From contig CAJUIS010000004.1 in the NCBI GenBank assembly GCA_910586645.1, forward strand, positions 102,044 through 137,189: a stretch of 35,146 nt of DNA, given 5' to 3'. The notes beneath the pieces were generated by a model, which saw nothing but the letters and a program-made list of their open reading frames with translations, was not told where the DNA came from and made no database searches. Shown here piece by piece: positions 24,273 to 31,529 of this stretch. This DNA is from an uncultured Lachnospiraceae bacterium. Lineage in GTDB: Bacteria > Bacillota > Clostridia > Lachnospirales > Lachnospiraceae. Numbering within the stretch: position 1 is the stretch's first letter; the number at the start of each line of letters is the position of its first letter. A program made the translations under genes and the position numbers.

Positions 24273-26535
24273 CTGCCGAAACATCTCCGGAAAGGACTTT
24301 CGCCCCGATTTCCAAAACTGCATTTTTGATTACTTCATCTGACAATCCGGGAGAAGAAAGCCGTTTCACCTTTTCTTTTAACGCGTCTACAGCCTCCTTT
24401 TCGGGCCATTTTACTTCAAAATGCACCCTGTCTTTTGTCACGCCGTCCTCACTTGCAACGGATGAGGTAAAGCCCAACACACTTTCATCGTTTGGCTTTG
24501 GATTTTCAAAAAACAGATCAAACGCATCTTCATTCACCGGAAGGCCGTCCGAAAGATCCGCCTTCTGAGCCTCTGTGCCAAGCAGCTCTTTTAAAAATTC
24601 CAGGGAAAGCTCCATCTCTTTTGATTCTGCGTTGACGCCGCATATTCCCTTTGGCGTAAAAATATTTTCTTCGTTCACAAGATCATATGACGAATTTGGA
24701 AACCGCTCATGCTTAAGCGTACCGATAAGGTATTCCAAATCCTCCACGCTGCTTATTGTCCCCAAAATAATCTCCTGTCCCTTACCCAGCGCGCTCATAA
24801 CGCCGCTCGCGTCTATCGGGAAATTTCCTTCTTCATCTTCCATCCCGTTTTCCTGCCTCCACCGAACGCTGTTTTCATGGCTCTGTAAATCCTGCTGCGT
24901 GATATTTTTCTGTTCTTCTTCATAAATTTCCTTTGCTTTTGTCAAAAACTCACGCAGCGCCTCCGCATCCGTTTCCCCGTCCTTTACAAATGCCTGAAAA
25001 GAAAGCGTCATATACAGCCGTTTGAGCAGTTCCTCCGGTGTGTAAGTCCCAAGCGCCGTTATGGAATCCGGAGCTTTTTCTTTCGCCGCTTTGACTGCAG
25101 CGGCAAGGGAAGCCATATCCGAAACGCTCCCTATCACATCCGTTTCCCCGGCAATCACCGGAACTCTGTAACGAAGAGGAACGGCATACAGGCCGCCGTC
25201 GCCTTCATAGGATTTCAGAATATCAGAAAAATATCTGTTCTCCTGTTCCAATCTTCCGATTGTTTCACTTAATTCCAGCAGCATGCCTTTCCCGATATAA
25301 GAATCAAGCGGCATACCGTCCAGCAGAAGAATATCCGGCCCTTCCTTGGCCAAAAGCCTTGTATTCAGATTCTTTATAGCGTCCTCTCTCGTCATGCCGT
25401 AATCGCCGGAAAGCCCGATTTCCTGTTTTACATAGACGTCCGGATGGCTTTTCCTGAAAATACTGATCGCCCGGCTGACCGTCATATTCTGCTCCAGAGA
25501 AAAAATACTGATCTGCTGCGTCGGAACGGAAGGCGCCTCTGCGTCATACGTATATAAATCAATTTCTCCGTCCTCATACCCAATTAAAAAGCTTCCGTCG
25601 TCATTCTGTAAAATCCCCGCCGCTTTCTTCGTCGGATCTCCCAGGCTGCAAAGTCCGCCGTCCAGCATCTTTTCCATTGCCCCTCCGCCTATAACATGGC
25701 TGTAAAGCCCGCTTTTTGAAGCGGAATATATGGTATTTTCTTTGCTGTTAAAACAAAACGCCATCTCCCGGTACATCGGGCTTTCCTGTTTGATAAATCC
25801 CATAAGCTCTTCGTCTTCCATCGCGCTTCCCGCTGAAAGCTGATAGAGCCATTCTTTCGTCAGAAGATAATCCCCTGCCAAAAAAACCGTCTCATAACTT
25901 TCCTGGCTCTCGCTGATTTTATTCATCATCCCGTCGTCCAGATTAATTGTGTATGCATATCCGCCGTTCATTAACGCCGCTATTGTCCGCTCCCCGGTAA
26001 ACGCCGCCCAGGAAAGATAAAATTTATCCCCCGAAGGTTCTGTCAGCGTAACCTCAGAAGCGTTCCCTTCCCTGTCAATATAAAAATATCTTTCATTCAC
26101 GCCGTTTTCCGCCGTCTCATTCCAGTCCACATAGGAAAAGAAAACAGCTCCGTCCGGAGCGATTGTCTGGCTGGTAATTTCAATCTCTTCTTTTCCCGTC
26201 CTTTCGGCAAGCTCAGGAAGCTCTTTTTCTTCCCAACTGTCCCCGTTGTCTCCTGAAATCAAAAGGCTTCCCTTATCCGGATTTAATAAAGCAATGCTTC
26301 CATCAGACAGGCGCACCATTTCTTCAATGGTTTTTAAACCGTCCGGCGTCGTCTTCTGCGTCTCTACATAACGTCCCTTTGCAACGTCTTTTATATCTTC
26401 CTCATTTGAAGAAGACAACGGAGATTCTGTCCCTTTGTTTACCGTCTCTTCATTGCCGCCTCCGCAGCCTGTTGTAAAAAGCAGCATTCCCGCCAAAAAC
26501 AGCGGCAGTTTTCGTATTTGTTTCCATCTTTTCAT
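24220..26535 (-). CDS. ABC solute-binding lipoprotein with N-terminal Asp-box/propeller-like extension
   Basis: The 771-residue lipoprotein has a signal peptide ending LLFTTGC with the lipid-modified Cys24. Residues about 55-340 are beta-rich and carry an Asp-box (SGDNGDSW, S94-W101) and short repeats such as LSDGSIALLNPDKG and NDDGSFLIGYEDG, as in BNR/sialidase-type propellers. Residues about 345-765 look like a family-1 solute-binding domain (FSLEQNMTVSRAISIFRKSHP start, ILLLDGMPLDSYIGKG). This is almost twice the size of a normal sugar-binding protein (about 420-450 residues). AAAGGAGGAGG lies before the ATG. It is the first gene of an operon with two permeases and an adaptor, divergent from a two-component system. 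The substrate is unknown, possibly a glycan or peptide. Confidence 0.85.
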   Translation of the reverse strand: MKRWKQIRKLPLFLAGMLLFTTGCGGGNEETVNKGTESPLSSSNEEDIKDVAKGRYVETQKTTPDGLKTIEEMVRLSDGSIALLNPDKGSLLISGDNGDSWEEKELPELAERTGKEEIEITSQTIAPDGAVFFSYVDWNETAENGVNERYFYIDREGNASEVTLTEPSGDKFYLSWAAFTGERTIAALMNGGYAYTINLDDGMMNKISESQESYETVFLAGDYLLTKEWLYQLSAGSAMEDEELMGFIKQESPMYREMAFCFNSKENTIYSASKSGLYSHVIGGGAMEKMLDGGLCSLGDPTKKAAGILQNDDGSFLIGYEDGEIDLYTYDAEAPSVPTQQISIFSLEQNMTVSRAISIFRKSHPDVYVKQEIGLSGDYGMTREDAIKNLNTRLLAKEGPDILLLDGMPLDSYIGKGMLLELSETIGRLEQENRYFSDILKSYEGDGGLYAVPLRYRVPVIAGETDVIGSVSDMASLAAAVKAAKEKAPDSITALGTYTPEELLKRLYMTLSFQAFVKDGETDAEALREFLTKAKEIYEEEQKNITQQDLQSHENSVRWRQENGMEDEEGNFPIDASGVMSALGKGQEIILGTISSVEDLEYLIGTLKHERFPNSSYDLVNEENIFTPKGICGVNAESKEMELSLEFLKELLGTEAQKADLSDGLPVNEDAFDLFFENPKPNDESVLGFTSSVASEDGVTKDRVHFEVKWPEKEAVDALKEKVKRLSSPGLSDEVIKNAVLEIGAKVLSGDVSADEGCGEIVQKVDIYLAE

Positions 26536-26590
26536 GGTATGCCTCCTCCTTTATGCATTTTTTCTTCGCTTAAAAAGCTAACAGACGAAT

Positions 26591-26628
26591 CTTTAATTTA
26601 TCTCTAAAATTTTAGAGGTTATTTAAAG
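26591..26628. promoter_or_regulatory. 38-bp imperfect palindrome between divergent operons, probable response-regulator site
   Basis: The centre is a perfect 16-bp palindrome CTCTAAAATTTTAGAG (26602-26617), and pairing continues outward so that 16 of 19 positions match in each arm. Each strand contains a direct repeat with 11-bp spacing: TTTAGAG-N4-TTTAAAG on plus and TTTAGAG-N4-ATTAAAG on minus. Eleven-bp-spaced repeats are the usual target of OmpR/PhoB-type dimers. It could control both the ABC/adaptor operon and the regulator/kinase pair. Promoter boxes nearby are weak, as expected for activated promoters. Confidence 0.6.
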
Positions 26629-26709
26629 TTTTCTGTGATAAACTAAAAACAATCAAACGGAACGATCCTTTTCATCGTTAAATTACACAAAAATCAAAAA
26701 GGAGCCCTT

Positions 26710-27393
26710 ATGCGAATATTACTTGTAGAAGACGATAAACATCTTTTAGAAACCCTCGCCTACCAACTGGCTGCCGCAGGATTTGACACGGACGCCTGCG
26801 ATAACGGCGAAGACGCTCTTTATTATATAGAGGAAAACATTCACGACCTGATCCTCTTAGACCGCATGATCCCTCTGATTGACGGCGTTGCCCTGCTCAA
26901 AAAAATCCGGTCTGCCGGAAACAAAACGCCCGTTATCCTTTTAACCGCCCTTGGCGAACTGCATGATAAAATCACCGGCTTAGATTCCGGCGCAGACGAT
27001 TATCTTGTAAAGCCATTTGCCTTTGAAGAACTGCTCGCACGCATCCGAAGCGTCTGCCGCCGTCCAAGGGCCTGGCAGGACATAAAAACCCTCACATTCG
27101 GCGATCTGTCTTATTCGCCGGATGAAAACCGTTTAACGGGCCCGCTTGGAAGCTGCACGCTCTCCAAAAAAGAAGGCTCTCTGCTTTCCGTTTTTCTGCA
27201 AAATCCTTCTCAGACGCTTCCCCGCGCCACGCTGCTCTCCAAAGTCTGGGGACTGGACACAGATGTGGAAGAAGGAAACCTTGACAACTATATGCACTTT
27301 GTCCGCCGCCGCTTAAAATCTGTCAGCAAATGCGTTTCCATCAAAACCGTCCGCGGAATCGGATACCATCTGGAGGATGCTTCTCATGTATAA
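26710..27393 (+). CDS. OmpR/PhoB-family response regulator
   Basis: This 227-residue protein has a receiver domain (1-115) with the acidic pair Glu7/Asp8-Asp9, phospho-acceptor Asp51 in LILLDRMIPLIDG, Thr79 and Lys101 (DDYLVKPFAFEELLARIR). A winged-helix DNA-binding domain (about 130-225) ends in SIKTVRGIGYHLE. AAAGGAG lies just before the ATG. The kinase gene overlaps its end by 8 bp. It is divergent from the ABC/adaptor operon and likely binds the 38-bp palindrome between them to switch that operon on or off. Confidence 0.95.
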   Translation: MRILLVEDDKHLLETLAYQLAAAGFDTDACDNGEDALYYIEENIHDLILLDRMIPLIDGVALLKKIRSAGNKTPVILLTALGELHDKITGLDSGADDYLVKPFAFEELLARIRSVCRRPRAWQDIKTLTFGDLSYSPDENRLTGPLGSCTLSKKEGSLLSVFLQNPSQTLPRATLLSKVWGLDTDVEEGNLDNYMHFVRRRLKSVSKCVSIKTVRGIGYHLEDASHV

Positions 27394-28666
27394 AAAACTG
27401 CACAGGCGATTAACGCTGCTCTTTACCGGAGCCGCCGGCGCCATACTCATCGTTATGTCCGTCAGCTATCTGTATATGTCGGAAAAAGAACTGACGGCAA
27501 ACAGCTTCTTAAGTTTTTCTTCCAAAGTCGATTCCCTGACGTCAAGCCTGGAGCAGCAGACCTCTCTGACCTGGGAATGGATCTCAAAAACCGCCGTCAA
27601 TCAGGGTTTTCTCCTCGCTCTTTATGACAACGACGCCCCCATTGCCTACAACCGCATCGTCCTTACCAGAGAAGAGTCCAGGCTCGCCGACGAAGTCAGG
27701 GCTTACACGGAAAAAACATACCCTCAGCTTAAAACCGGCTCCAGTTATTATACCGTGCATCAGGAATTTTCCTATACCTTCTCTAAAAAAGAGATGTTTC
27801 ACGCCTCCGTTTTTAACATCCGGAAAAACCACGGCATCCTGACCGGTATTTTGCTTTCTTCCAAAAAGCCTTTTCTGGAACAAATTAAAACGCAGCGCCT
27901 GAAGTTTGCCGCAATCAACATCATCGGTATTCTGAGCCTTTTTCTGTTTTCTTATTATTTTACCGGAAAGCTGCTTGCACCGATTGTGGAAGCCAGAAAA
28001 AAACAAACGGAATTTGTCGCTGCCGCTTCCCATGAGCTGCGGACGCCGATTGCTGTCATCTGCTCTGCCATATCGGCGGCAAAAACTGCTCCGGATGAGA
28101 AAAAAGAGCATTTTTTTTCCATTGTCGAATCCGAATCCATGCGGCTTTCCACTCTGGCAGACGATCTTTTGTTATTAAACCGCTCCGACACAGGACGGCT
28201 CAATCTCAACGTAAATTCGACAGAACTCGACACGCTCCTGCTCAATGCCTGCGAGTCTTTTGAACCCCTGGCAAAAGAACACGGCATCTTACTAAGCGCA
28301 AGCCTTCCGGATGAAACAATCCCCTGCTGCGTCTGCGACGGGGAACGCATCCGGCAAACAATCGGCATCTTTCTTTCCAATGCTATAAGCTATGGAAAAA
28401 AAGGCGGCTGCATCCGCCTTTCCCTGTCTTATAACAAATCTATGTTTTGGATTATGGTGGAAGACAACGGCATTGGGATTTCAGATTCGGACAAACTGCA
28501 TATTTTTGACCGCTTTTACCGCATAGACAAATCCAGGACAGATAAAAATCATTTTGGCCTTGGACTTAGTATTGCAAAAGAAATTATCGACGCGCATAAT
28601 GGGAAAATTCTGGTCACAGACACACCGGGAGGAGGAACAAGATTTTTCATTGTATTAAATGCATAG
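27386..28666 (+). CDS. Membrane sensor histidine kinase (HisKA/HATPase)
   Basis: The 426-residue protein has two membrane helices (about 10-30 and 174-193) bounding an extracytoplasmic sensor region of about 140 residues. A HisKA domain follows with His216 in AAASHELRTPIAV, then a HATPase domain with N box (RQTIGIFLSNAISYG), G1 (VEDNGIGI), F box (IFDRFYR) and G2 (HFGLGLSIAKEI). There is no obvious HAMP domain: only about 22 residues separate helix 2 from the His region. The start is the ATG at 27386, nine bases after GGAGG; an ATG three codons upstream overlaps the ribosome site. It is the partner of the preceding regulator. The stimulus is unknown but probably tied to the neighbouring transporter substrate or envelope state. 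Confidence 0.93.
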   Translation: MYKKLHRRLTLLFTGAAGAILIVMSVSYLYMSEKELTANSFLSFSSKVDSLTSSLEQQTSLTWEWISKTAVNQGFLLALYDNDAPIAYNRIVLTREESRLADEVRAYTEKTYPQLKTGSSYYTVHQEFSYTFSKKEMFHASVFNIRKNHGILTGILLSSKKPFLEQIKTQRLKFAAINIIGILSLFLFSYYFTGKLLAPIVEARKKQTEFVAAASHELRTPIAVICSAISAAKTAPDEKKEHFFSIVESESMRLSTLADDLLLLNRSDTGRLNLNVNSTELDTLLLNACESFEPLAKEHGILLSASLPDETIPCCVCDGERIRQTIGIFLSNAISYGKKGGCIRLSLSYNKSMFWIMVEDNGIGISDSDKLHIFDRFYRIDKSRTDKNHFGLGLSIAKEIIDAHNGKILVTDTPGGGTRFFIVLNA

Positions 28667-28704
28667 CTATGCATTTTGAGTATTTTTCGTTTTTTAAGTA
28701 TTCT

Positions 28705-28716
28705 AATTGCGCAATT
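28705..28716. promoter_or_regulatory. 12-bp palindrome upstream of the XRE regulator gene
   Basis: AATTGCGCAATT is a perfect palindrome 70 bp before the XRE start. Autoregulation by the XRE protein is plausible but only positional. No convincing -35/-10 pair was found around it, so the XRE gene may also be read from the kinase transcript. Confidence 0.3.
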
Positions 28717-28785
28717 CGCTCATTTTCTGGATTTTATCTGTATTTTTGCCTTAAAATATCTCTCATGAAAAGGGAGGTATGCTGT

Positions 28786-29148
28786 GTGGATATTGGATTG
28801 CAACTGCGCAACCTGCTGGAGCAGGACGGAATTTCTCAAAAACAATTAGCTGAAGACCTTAATATCTCTGCCACCACTCTAAACGGCTATATTCAAAACC
28901 GCCGTCAACCAGATGCAAAAATGGTAATTCGGCTCGCTTCTTACTTTCATACAACTACAGATTACATTTATGGCATTACAAATATAAGAGAGCCCTACGC
29001 AACCCCTTATAATGCGGAGGAGCGTCATCTTGTAAATATTTTCCGGGGCATTCCGGAAGACAAACGTCCTCTTTACATTGAAACCGGACGAACCTTTTCC
29101 AAATTTGGAAAAAAGAAAATACAAAAACCAGATTTACCGGACAAATAA
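28786..29148 (+). CDS. XRE-family helix-turn-helix regulator
   Basis: The 120-residue protein has an N-terminal HTH_3 domain (about 2-60; QLAEDLNISATTLNGYIQNR, then PDAKMVIRLASYFHTTTDYI). A basic C-terminal tail of about 55 residues has no recognised domain. The start is GTG (28786-28788), with AAAGGGAGG eight bases upstream; an ATG 21 bases earlier is inside the ribosome site. It lies 120 bp after the kinase gene on the same strand and converges on galactokinase. Target genes unknown. Confidence 0.88.
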   Translation: MDIGLQLRNLLEQDGISQKQLAEDLNISATTLNGYIQNRRQPDAKMVIRLASYFHTTTDYIYGITNIREPYATPYNAEERHLVNIFRGIPEDKRPLYIETGRTFSKFGKKKIQKPDLPDK

Positions 29149-29171
29149 AGGAGAGGCATCTCCTCTCCTTT
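29147..29171. terminator. Bidirectional hairpin terminator between XRE and galactokinase genes
   Basis: A perfect 10-bp stem AAAGGAGAGG / CCTCTCCTTT with a 5-nt loop lies between the convergent stop codons. The flanking A and T runs are short on both strands, so it can serve both transcripts, with moderate strength. Confidence 0.75.
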
Positions 29172-29204
29172 AATAAATCACCTTACCGGCTCTTAGTTTC
29201 TTTT

Positions 29205-30449
29205 CTATTTTCCCAGGCTCACCGCGCCAGTCTGTCGGATCTGCATAGGATATACATTCTCTTCTCCTACAAAAGCGGAAATATATTTCACATAATCTTC
29301 CGTCTTGTCCCTTGGGATTACCGCAAGGATAACTCCTGCAAAACCTCCCCCATGCACTCTGCAGCAGCCGTCTTGTATCTTTTCAAGATACAGTTCCGTA
29401 AGCGCAAGCATCAGCGCGACTTTCTGATCCTGATCATTTGATTTTGAAATGCAGTTCTGCAGCCATTTCCAGGAAGAATTGCCGGATTCCGTCAAAAGAC
29501 GAAGCACCTCTTTTCCATCGCCTTTTGCAAGGGCTTTTGCCGCATCTTCCACTCTGCGGTTTTCCTCATAGAAATGAAGCGCACGCATAATCGCCCTGTC
29601 GTTGTTAATTACTTTTGCAATCTCCGGCGCTTTCTCTAAAAATTCTTCTATGGAGCTTTCGCAAAGTCTTTGTACGCCAAGCGCTCCCGCCACCTGATAC
29701 ATTTCTCCCGGTACGGCAGAGTACTCGTCGCTCAAATCCCCATGCCCTTTTCCCGTATTGACAATTACCATATCATAGCCTAATGAATCAAAGGAAACGT
29801 CAATTTTTTCATATTTGATGTCGTCTGAAAAATCAAGAAGAATGGCTCCGCCCGCCGCACACGCCATCTGATCCATCAGTCCGGAAGATTTCATCCAGAA
29901 CTGGTTTTCGGCGTACTGCCCAATTCTCGCACAATCTCCGATTTTCATTTTATTATCATTAAACAGTGCATTTACCATTGCGCAAAACAGCATTTCAAAA
30001 GACGCCGACGAACTGACGCCTGCGGCCGCAATAACTTCCGTCGTCATATAAGCGTCAAATCCGTTAATTTCAAATCCAAATTTTCCAATGGCTTCTATCA
30101 TCCCGGCAATCAGCGCACGCGTACCTGATTTTTTCTCTACAGAAGAAGCCGCCGCAATTTCCACGTCAATCAAATCATACCCCTCGCTGCGGATACGAAT
30201 ACTCCCCGTCCCATTCGCAGCCGCAGCTCCAATCGTGTCCAGGCTGATGCTTGCAGCCACAATTTTCCCGCCGTTGTGATCGGTGTGATTTCCAATCATT
30301 TCCGTTCTGCCCGGCGATGTGAAAAATTCCACTTCCGCGTCCCCAAAATTCTCTGCAAAACGCTCTGACAAATGTCTGAAACGCTCCGCGCTTTTTTCGC
30401 TCTCGCCATATACACGCTCCAATACTTCTTTTGCTGGTATATTCGCCAT
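29205..30449 (-). CDS. galK: Galactokinase (GHMP kinase)
   Basis: The 414-residue GHMP-fold kinase phosphorylates galactose to galactose-1-phosphate in the Leloir pathway. The galactokinase signature is present in a variant form, SPGRTEMIGNHTDHNGG (45-61), instead of GRVNLIGEHTDYN. The ATP loop is AAAGVSSSAS (131-140), followed by SGLMDQMACAAGG and the third GHMP motif HGGGFAG. The variant wording resembles that of Clostridia galactokinases. The start is the ATG at 30447-30449 with AAAGGAG seven bases upstream; the frame is open 75 nt further upstream but without a ribosome site. It is monocistronic, with no galT or galE near. Another sugar or sugar-like substrate is possible. Confidence 0.88.
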   Translation of the reverse strand: MANIPAKEVLERVYGESEKSAERFRHLSERFAENFGDAEVEFFTSPGRTEMIGNHTDHNGGKIVAASISLDTIGAAAANGTGSIRIRSEGYDLIDVEIAAASSVEKKSGTRALIAGMIEAIGKFGFEINGFDAYMTTEVIAAAGVSSSASFEMLFCAMVNALFNDNKMKIGDCARIGQYAENQFWMKSSGLMDQMACAAGGAILLDFSDDIKYEKIDVSFDSLGYDMVIVNTGKGHGDLSDEYSAVPGEMYQVAGALGVQRLCESSIEEFLEKAPEIAKVINNDRAIMRALHFYEENRRVEDAAKALAKGDGKEVLRLLTESGNSSWKWLQNCISKSNDQDQKVALMLALTELYLEKIQDGCCRVHGGGFAGVILAVIPRDKTEDYVKYISAFVGEENVYPMQIRQTGAVSLGK

Positions 30450-30507
30450 ACCTATTCTCCTTTCGTTTTCTGGATTCTGTCCCTTACCCATATTTCCTGT
30501 CTTATCC

Positions 30508-30536
30508 AGTATAACATGAACCAATTCAATTTAAAA
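30508..30536 (-). promoter_or_regulatory. Predicted extended -10 promoter of galactokinase
   Basis: Minus-strand TGTTATACT (30508-30516; extended -10 TG-n-TATACT) lies 59 bp upstream of the ATG, with TTTTAA/TTTAAA at 16-17 bp spacing as a weak -35. It is back-to-back with the tRNA promoter. Confidence 0.5.
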
Positions 30537-30560
30537 CACAAAATTTTATCAAAATAAATA

Positions 30561-30589
30561 GTGACTTTTTGTTTTTCATATGATATAAT
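30561..30589 (+). promoter_or_regulatory. Predicted promoter of the tRNA-Ala gene
   Basis: GTGACT (30561-30566) and a perfect TATAAT (30584-30589) are separated by 17 bp, and the -10 box ends 12 bp before the mature tRNA 5' end. Confidence 0.68.
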
Positions 30590-30601
30590 AAGTAAAGTTC
30601 T

Positions 30602-30674
30602 GGGGCATTAGCGCAGTTGGGAGCGCGCAACATTCGCATTGTTGAGGCCACGGGTTCGAATCCCGTATGCTCCA
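30602..30674 (+). tRNA. tRNA-Ala, anticodon CGC
   Basis: The 73-nt cloverleaf is complete: acceptor GGGGCAT / ATGCTCC, D stem GCGC/GCGC, anticodon stem CAACA/TGTTG with loop TTCGCAT (anticodon CGC, reading GCG), and T stem ACGGG/CCCGT with loop TTCGAAT. The acceptor contains the G3-U70 wobble pair that identifies alanine tRNAs, with A73 as discriminator. CCA is not encoded. It has its own promoter and a hairpin terminator 65 nt downstream. The 3' part borders recombinase remains, so the gene may be an integration site. Confidence 0.95.
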
Positions 30675-30738
30675 TCAAAATATTTTTACTCCAACCTTTG
30701 CCGGAAAAATCTGATAAGCGGTTGGGTAATGATGACAG

Positions 30739-30780
30739 GAAGCCCATGAGTGCCTGCTCATGGGCTTCTTTGTTCTATTT
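30739..30780 (+). terminator. Rho-independent terminator of the tRNA transcript
   Basis: A perfect 12-bp stem GAAGCCCATGAG / CTCATGGGCTTC (30739-30750, 30757-30768) with a 6-nt loop is followed by a T-rich tract. Confidence 0.9.
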
Positions 30781-30901
30781 TTGGACGTTATATCGCGCCG
30801 CTTCTCCTTTTATTGATTCTGGCGTATGGCAAACGGTTCGGCAAGCTCTGCCGTCATTTTTCCATCAGGTTTTCATCTTATCATTTGCCAGACGATAAGT
30901 C

Positions 30902-31105
30902 ATGCCACAATCGGTAATCAGTTCTATTGCATCATCCGGCCATTCTATTAACTGTAGTAAAGAGACCTTTGAAGCCGTGCGGCAGGAACGGGAAAGACGC
31001 CGGAAAAAATATTATCCCGTACCGCAGGATAACCGAAAAAAGCATCTGTTCTGCGGCCTCATCCGCTGCGGTTACTGCAGGAGCACGTTTAAGTTTCAGT
31101 TCTAA
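30902..31105 (+). pseudogene. Fragment of a large serine recombinase (zinc-ribbon region)
   Basis: From about residue 19 the frame reads SKETFEAVRQERERRRKKYYP and later KKHLFCGLIRCGYCRSTFK. That is the order found after the Recombinase domain of large serine integrases: the conserved ETFEAVQxExxRR helix, then a CxxC zinc ribbon (G-x-I-x-C-G-x-C). The frame stops after the first Cys pair, and no catalytic or Recombinase domain is found upstream, so only a short C-terminal piece remains. It lies about 230 bp from the tRNA-Ala 3' end, which fits an element that once integrated at or near the tRNA. Identification rests on motif wording only. Confidence 0.5.
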
Positions 31106-31157
31106 AAATATCAATACGGTATTCGCCACTGCTCTAATCAACAACTAAAATTTATAT

Positions 31158-31364
31158 CTACTTTGCGCCGCCTTGACATTCCGGACATTTCCTAAACCAT
31201 ATATCAGAACCATTTGCAAAATATTTATGACCACAGTTAAGACACTCCATGGCATACAAATATTGTCCGTGGTCTGTTCCTCGCATGTCTGTCTTGCCCG
31301 CATTTCGCTGATTATTTTTGTTAATATATCCTGTTTTCGTTGTCTTTTTGTTTTCTCCACTCAT
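31158..31364 (-). CDS. Small zinc-ribbon protein of unknown function
   Basis: The 68-residue protein has a polar N-terminus (GYINKNNQRNAGKTDMRGTD) and a C-terminal CxxC...CxxC zinc ribbon: MECLNCGHKYFANG, then RKCPECQGG. It looks like a conserved small soluble protein, perhaps binding nucleic acid or protein, but I cannot name a family with certainty. The start used is the ATG at 31362-31364 with AGGCGGA upstream; a GTG 27 bases earlier is possible. It lies between the recombinase remnant and the flavodoxin gene and may be island cargo. Confidence 0.6.
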   Translation of the reverse strand: MSGENKKTTKTGYINKNNQRNAGKTDMRGTDHGQYLYAMECLNCGHKYFANGSDIWFRKCPECQGGAK

Positions 31365-31398
31365 GGTCGCTGTTCCGCCTTCATTTTCCACGATACTT

Positions 31399-31414
31399 GT
31401 CTCATTAATAAGAC
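31399..31414. promoter_or_regulatory. 16-bp near-palindrome upstream of the zinc-ribbon gene
   Basis: GTCTCATTAATAAGAC reads almost the same on both strands (one mismatched pair) and lies 35 bp upstream of the gene at 31158-31364. It may be an operator; no clear promoter boxes accompany it. Confidence 0.25.
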
Positions 31415-31529
31415 ATCACTTCCACCCTGGTTTAGTCCCCCAATAAAAGCTAAACAGCGTCTGTTATGCAGTTTTTAGATATGTTTGTTCCCCGAAACGA
31501 AATTGAAAACAAGGAGATGCAGCAGAAAA

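Larger units (their letters stand above)
30675..31157. other. Degraded, gene-poor stretch next to the tRNA
   Basis: Apart from the tRNA terminator and a recombinase tail, this roughly 480-bp stretch holds only short open frames on both strands without ribosome sites. It reads as mutational debris from an integrated element. I see no promoter, direct repeat of the tRNA 3' end, or transposase in it. Confidence 0.5.

Noticed and set aside
26536..26709. Intergenic region considered as a riboswitch or sRNA locus
   Set aside because: Besides the 38-bp palindrome there is no conserved structured RNA motif or T-tract; the palindrome is better explained as a protein-binding site.
28669..28785. Longer N-terminus for the XRE regulator (ATG at 28669 or 28765)
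   Set aside because: The HTH domain starts right after the GTG at 28786, which has AAAGGGAGG upstream; the earlier region is hydrophobic, AT-rich and not like the family.
30526..30747. 73-codon minus-strand frame antisense to the tRNA (contains EHTGFEPVASTMRM)
   Set aside because: It is the reverse complement of the tRNA gene and its promoter; this type of frame is a well-known artefact over tRNA genes.
30865..30985. Protein-like minus-strand frame (IEWPDDAIELITDCGMTYRL) in the degraded stretch by the tRNA
   Set aside because: Too short, with no start or ribosome site and no family recognised; at most another decayed fragment.
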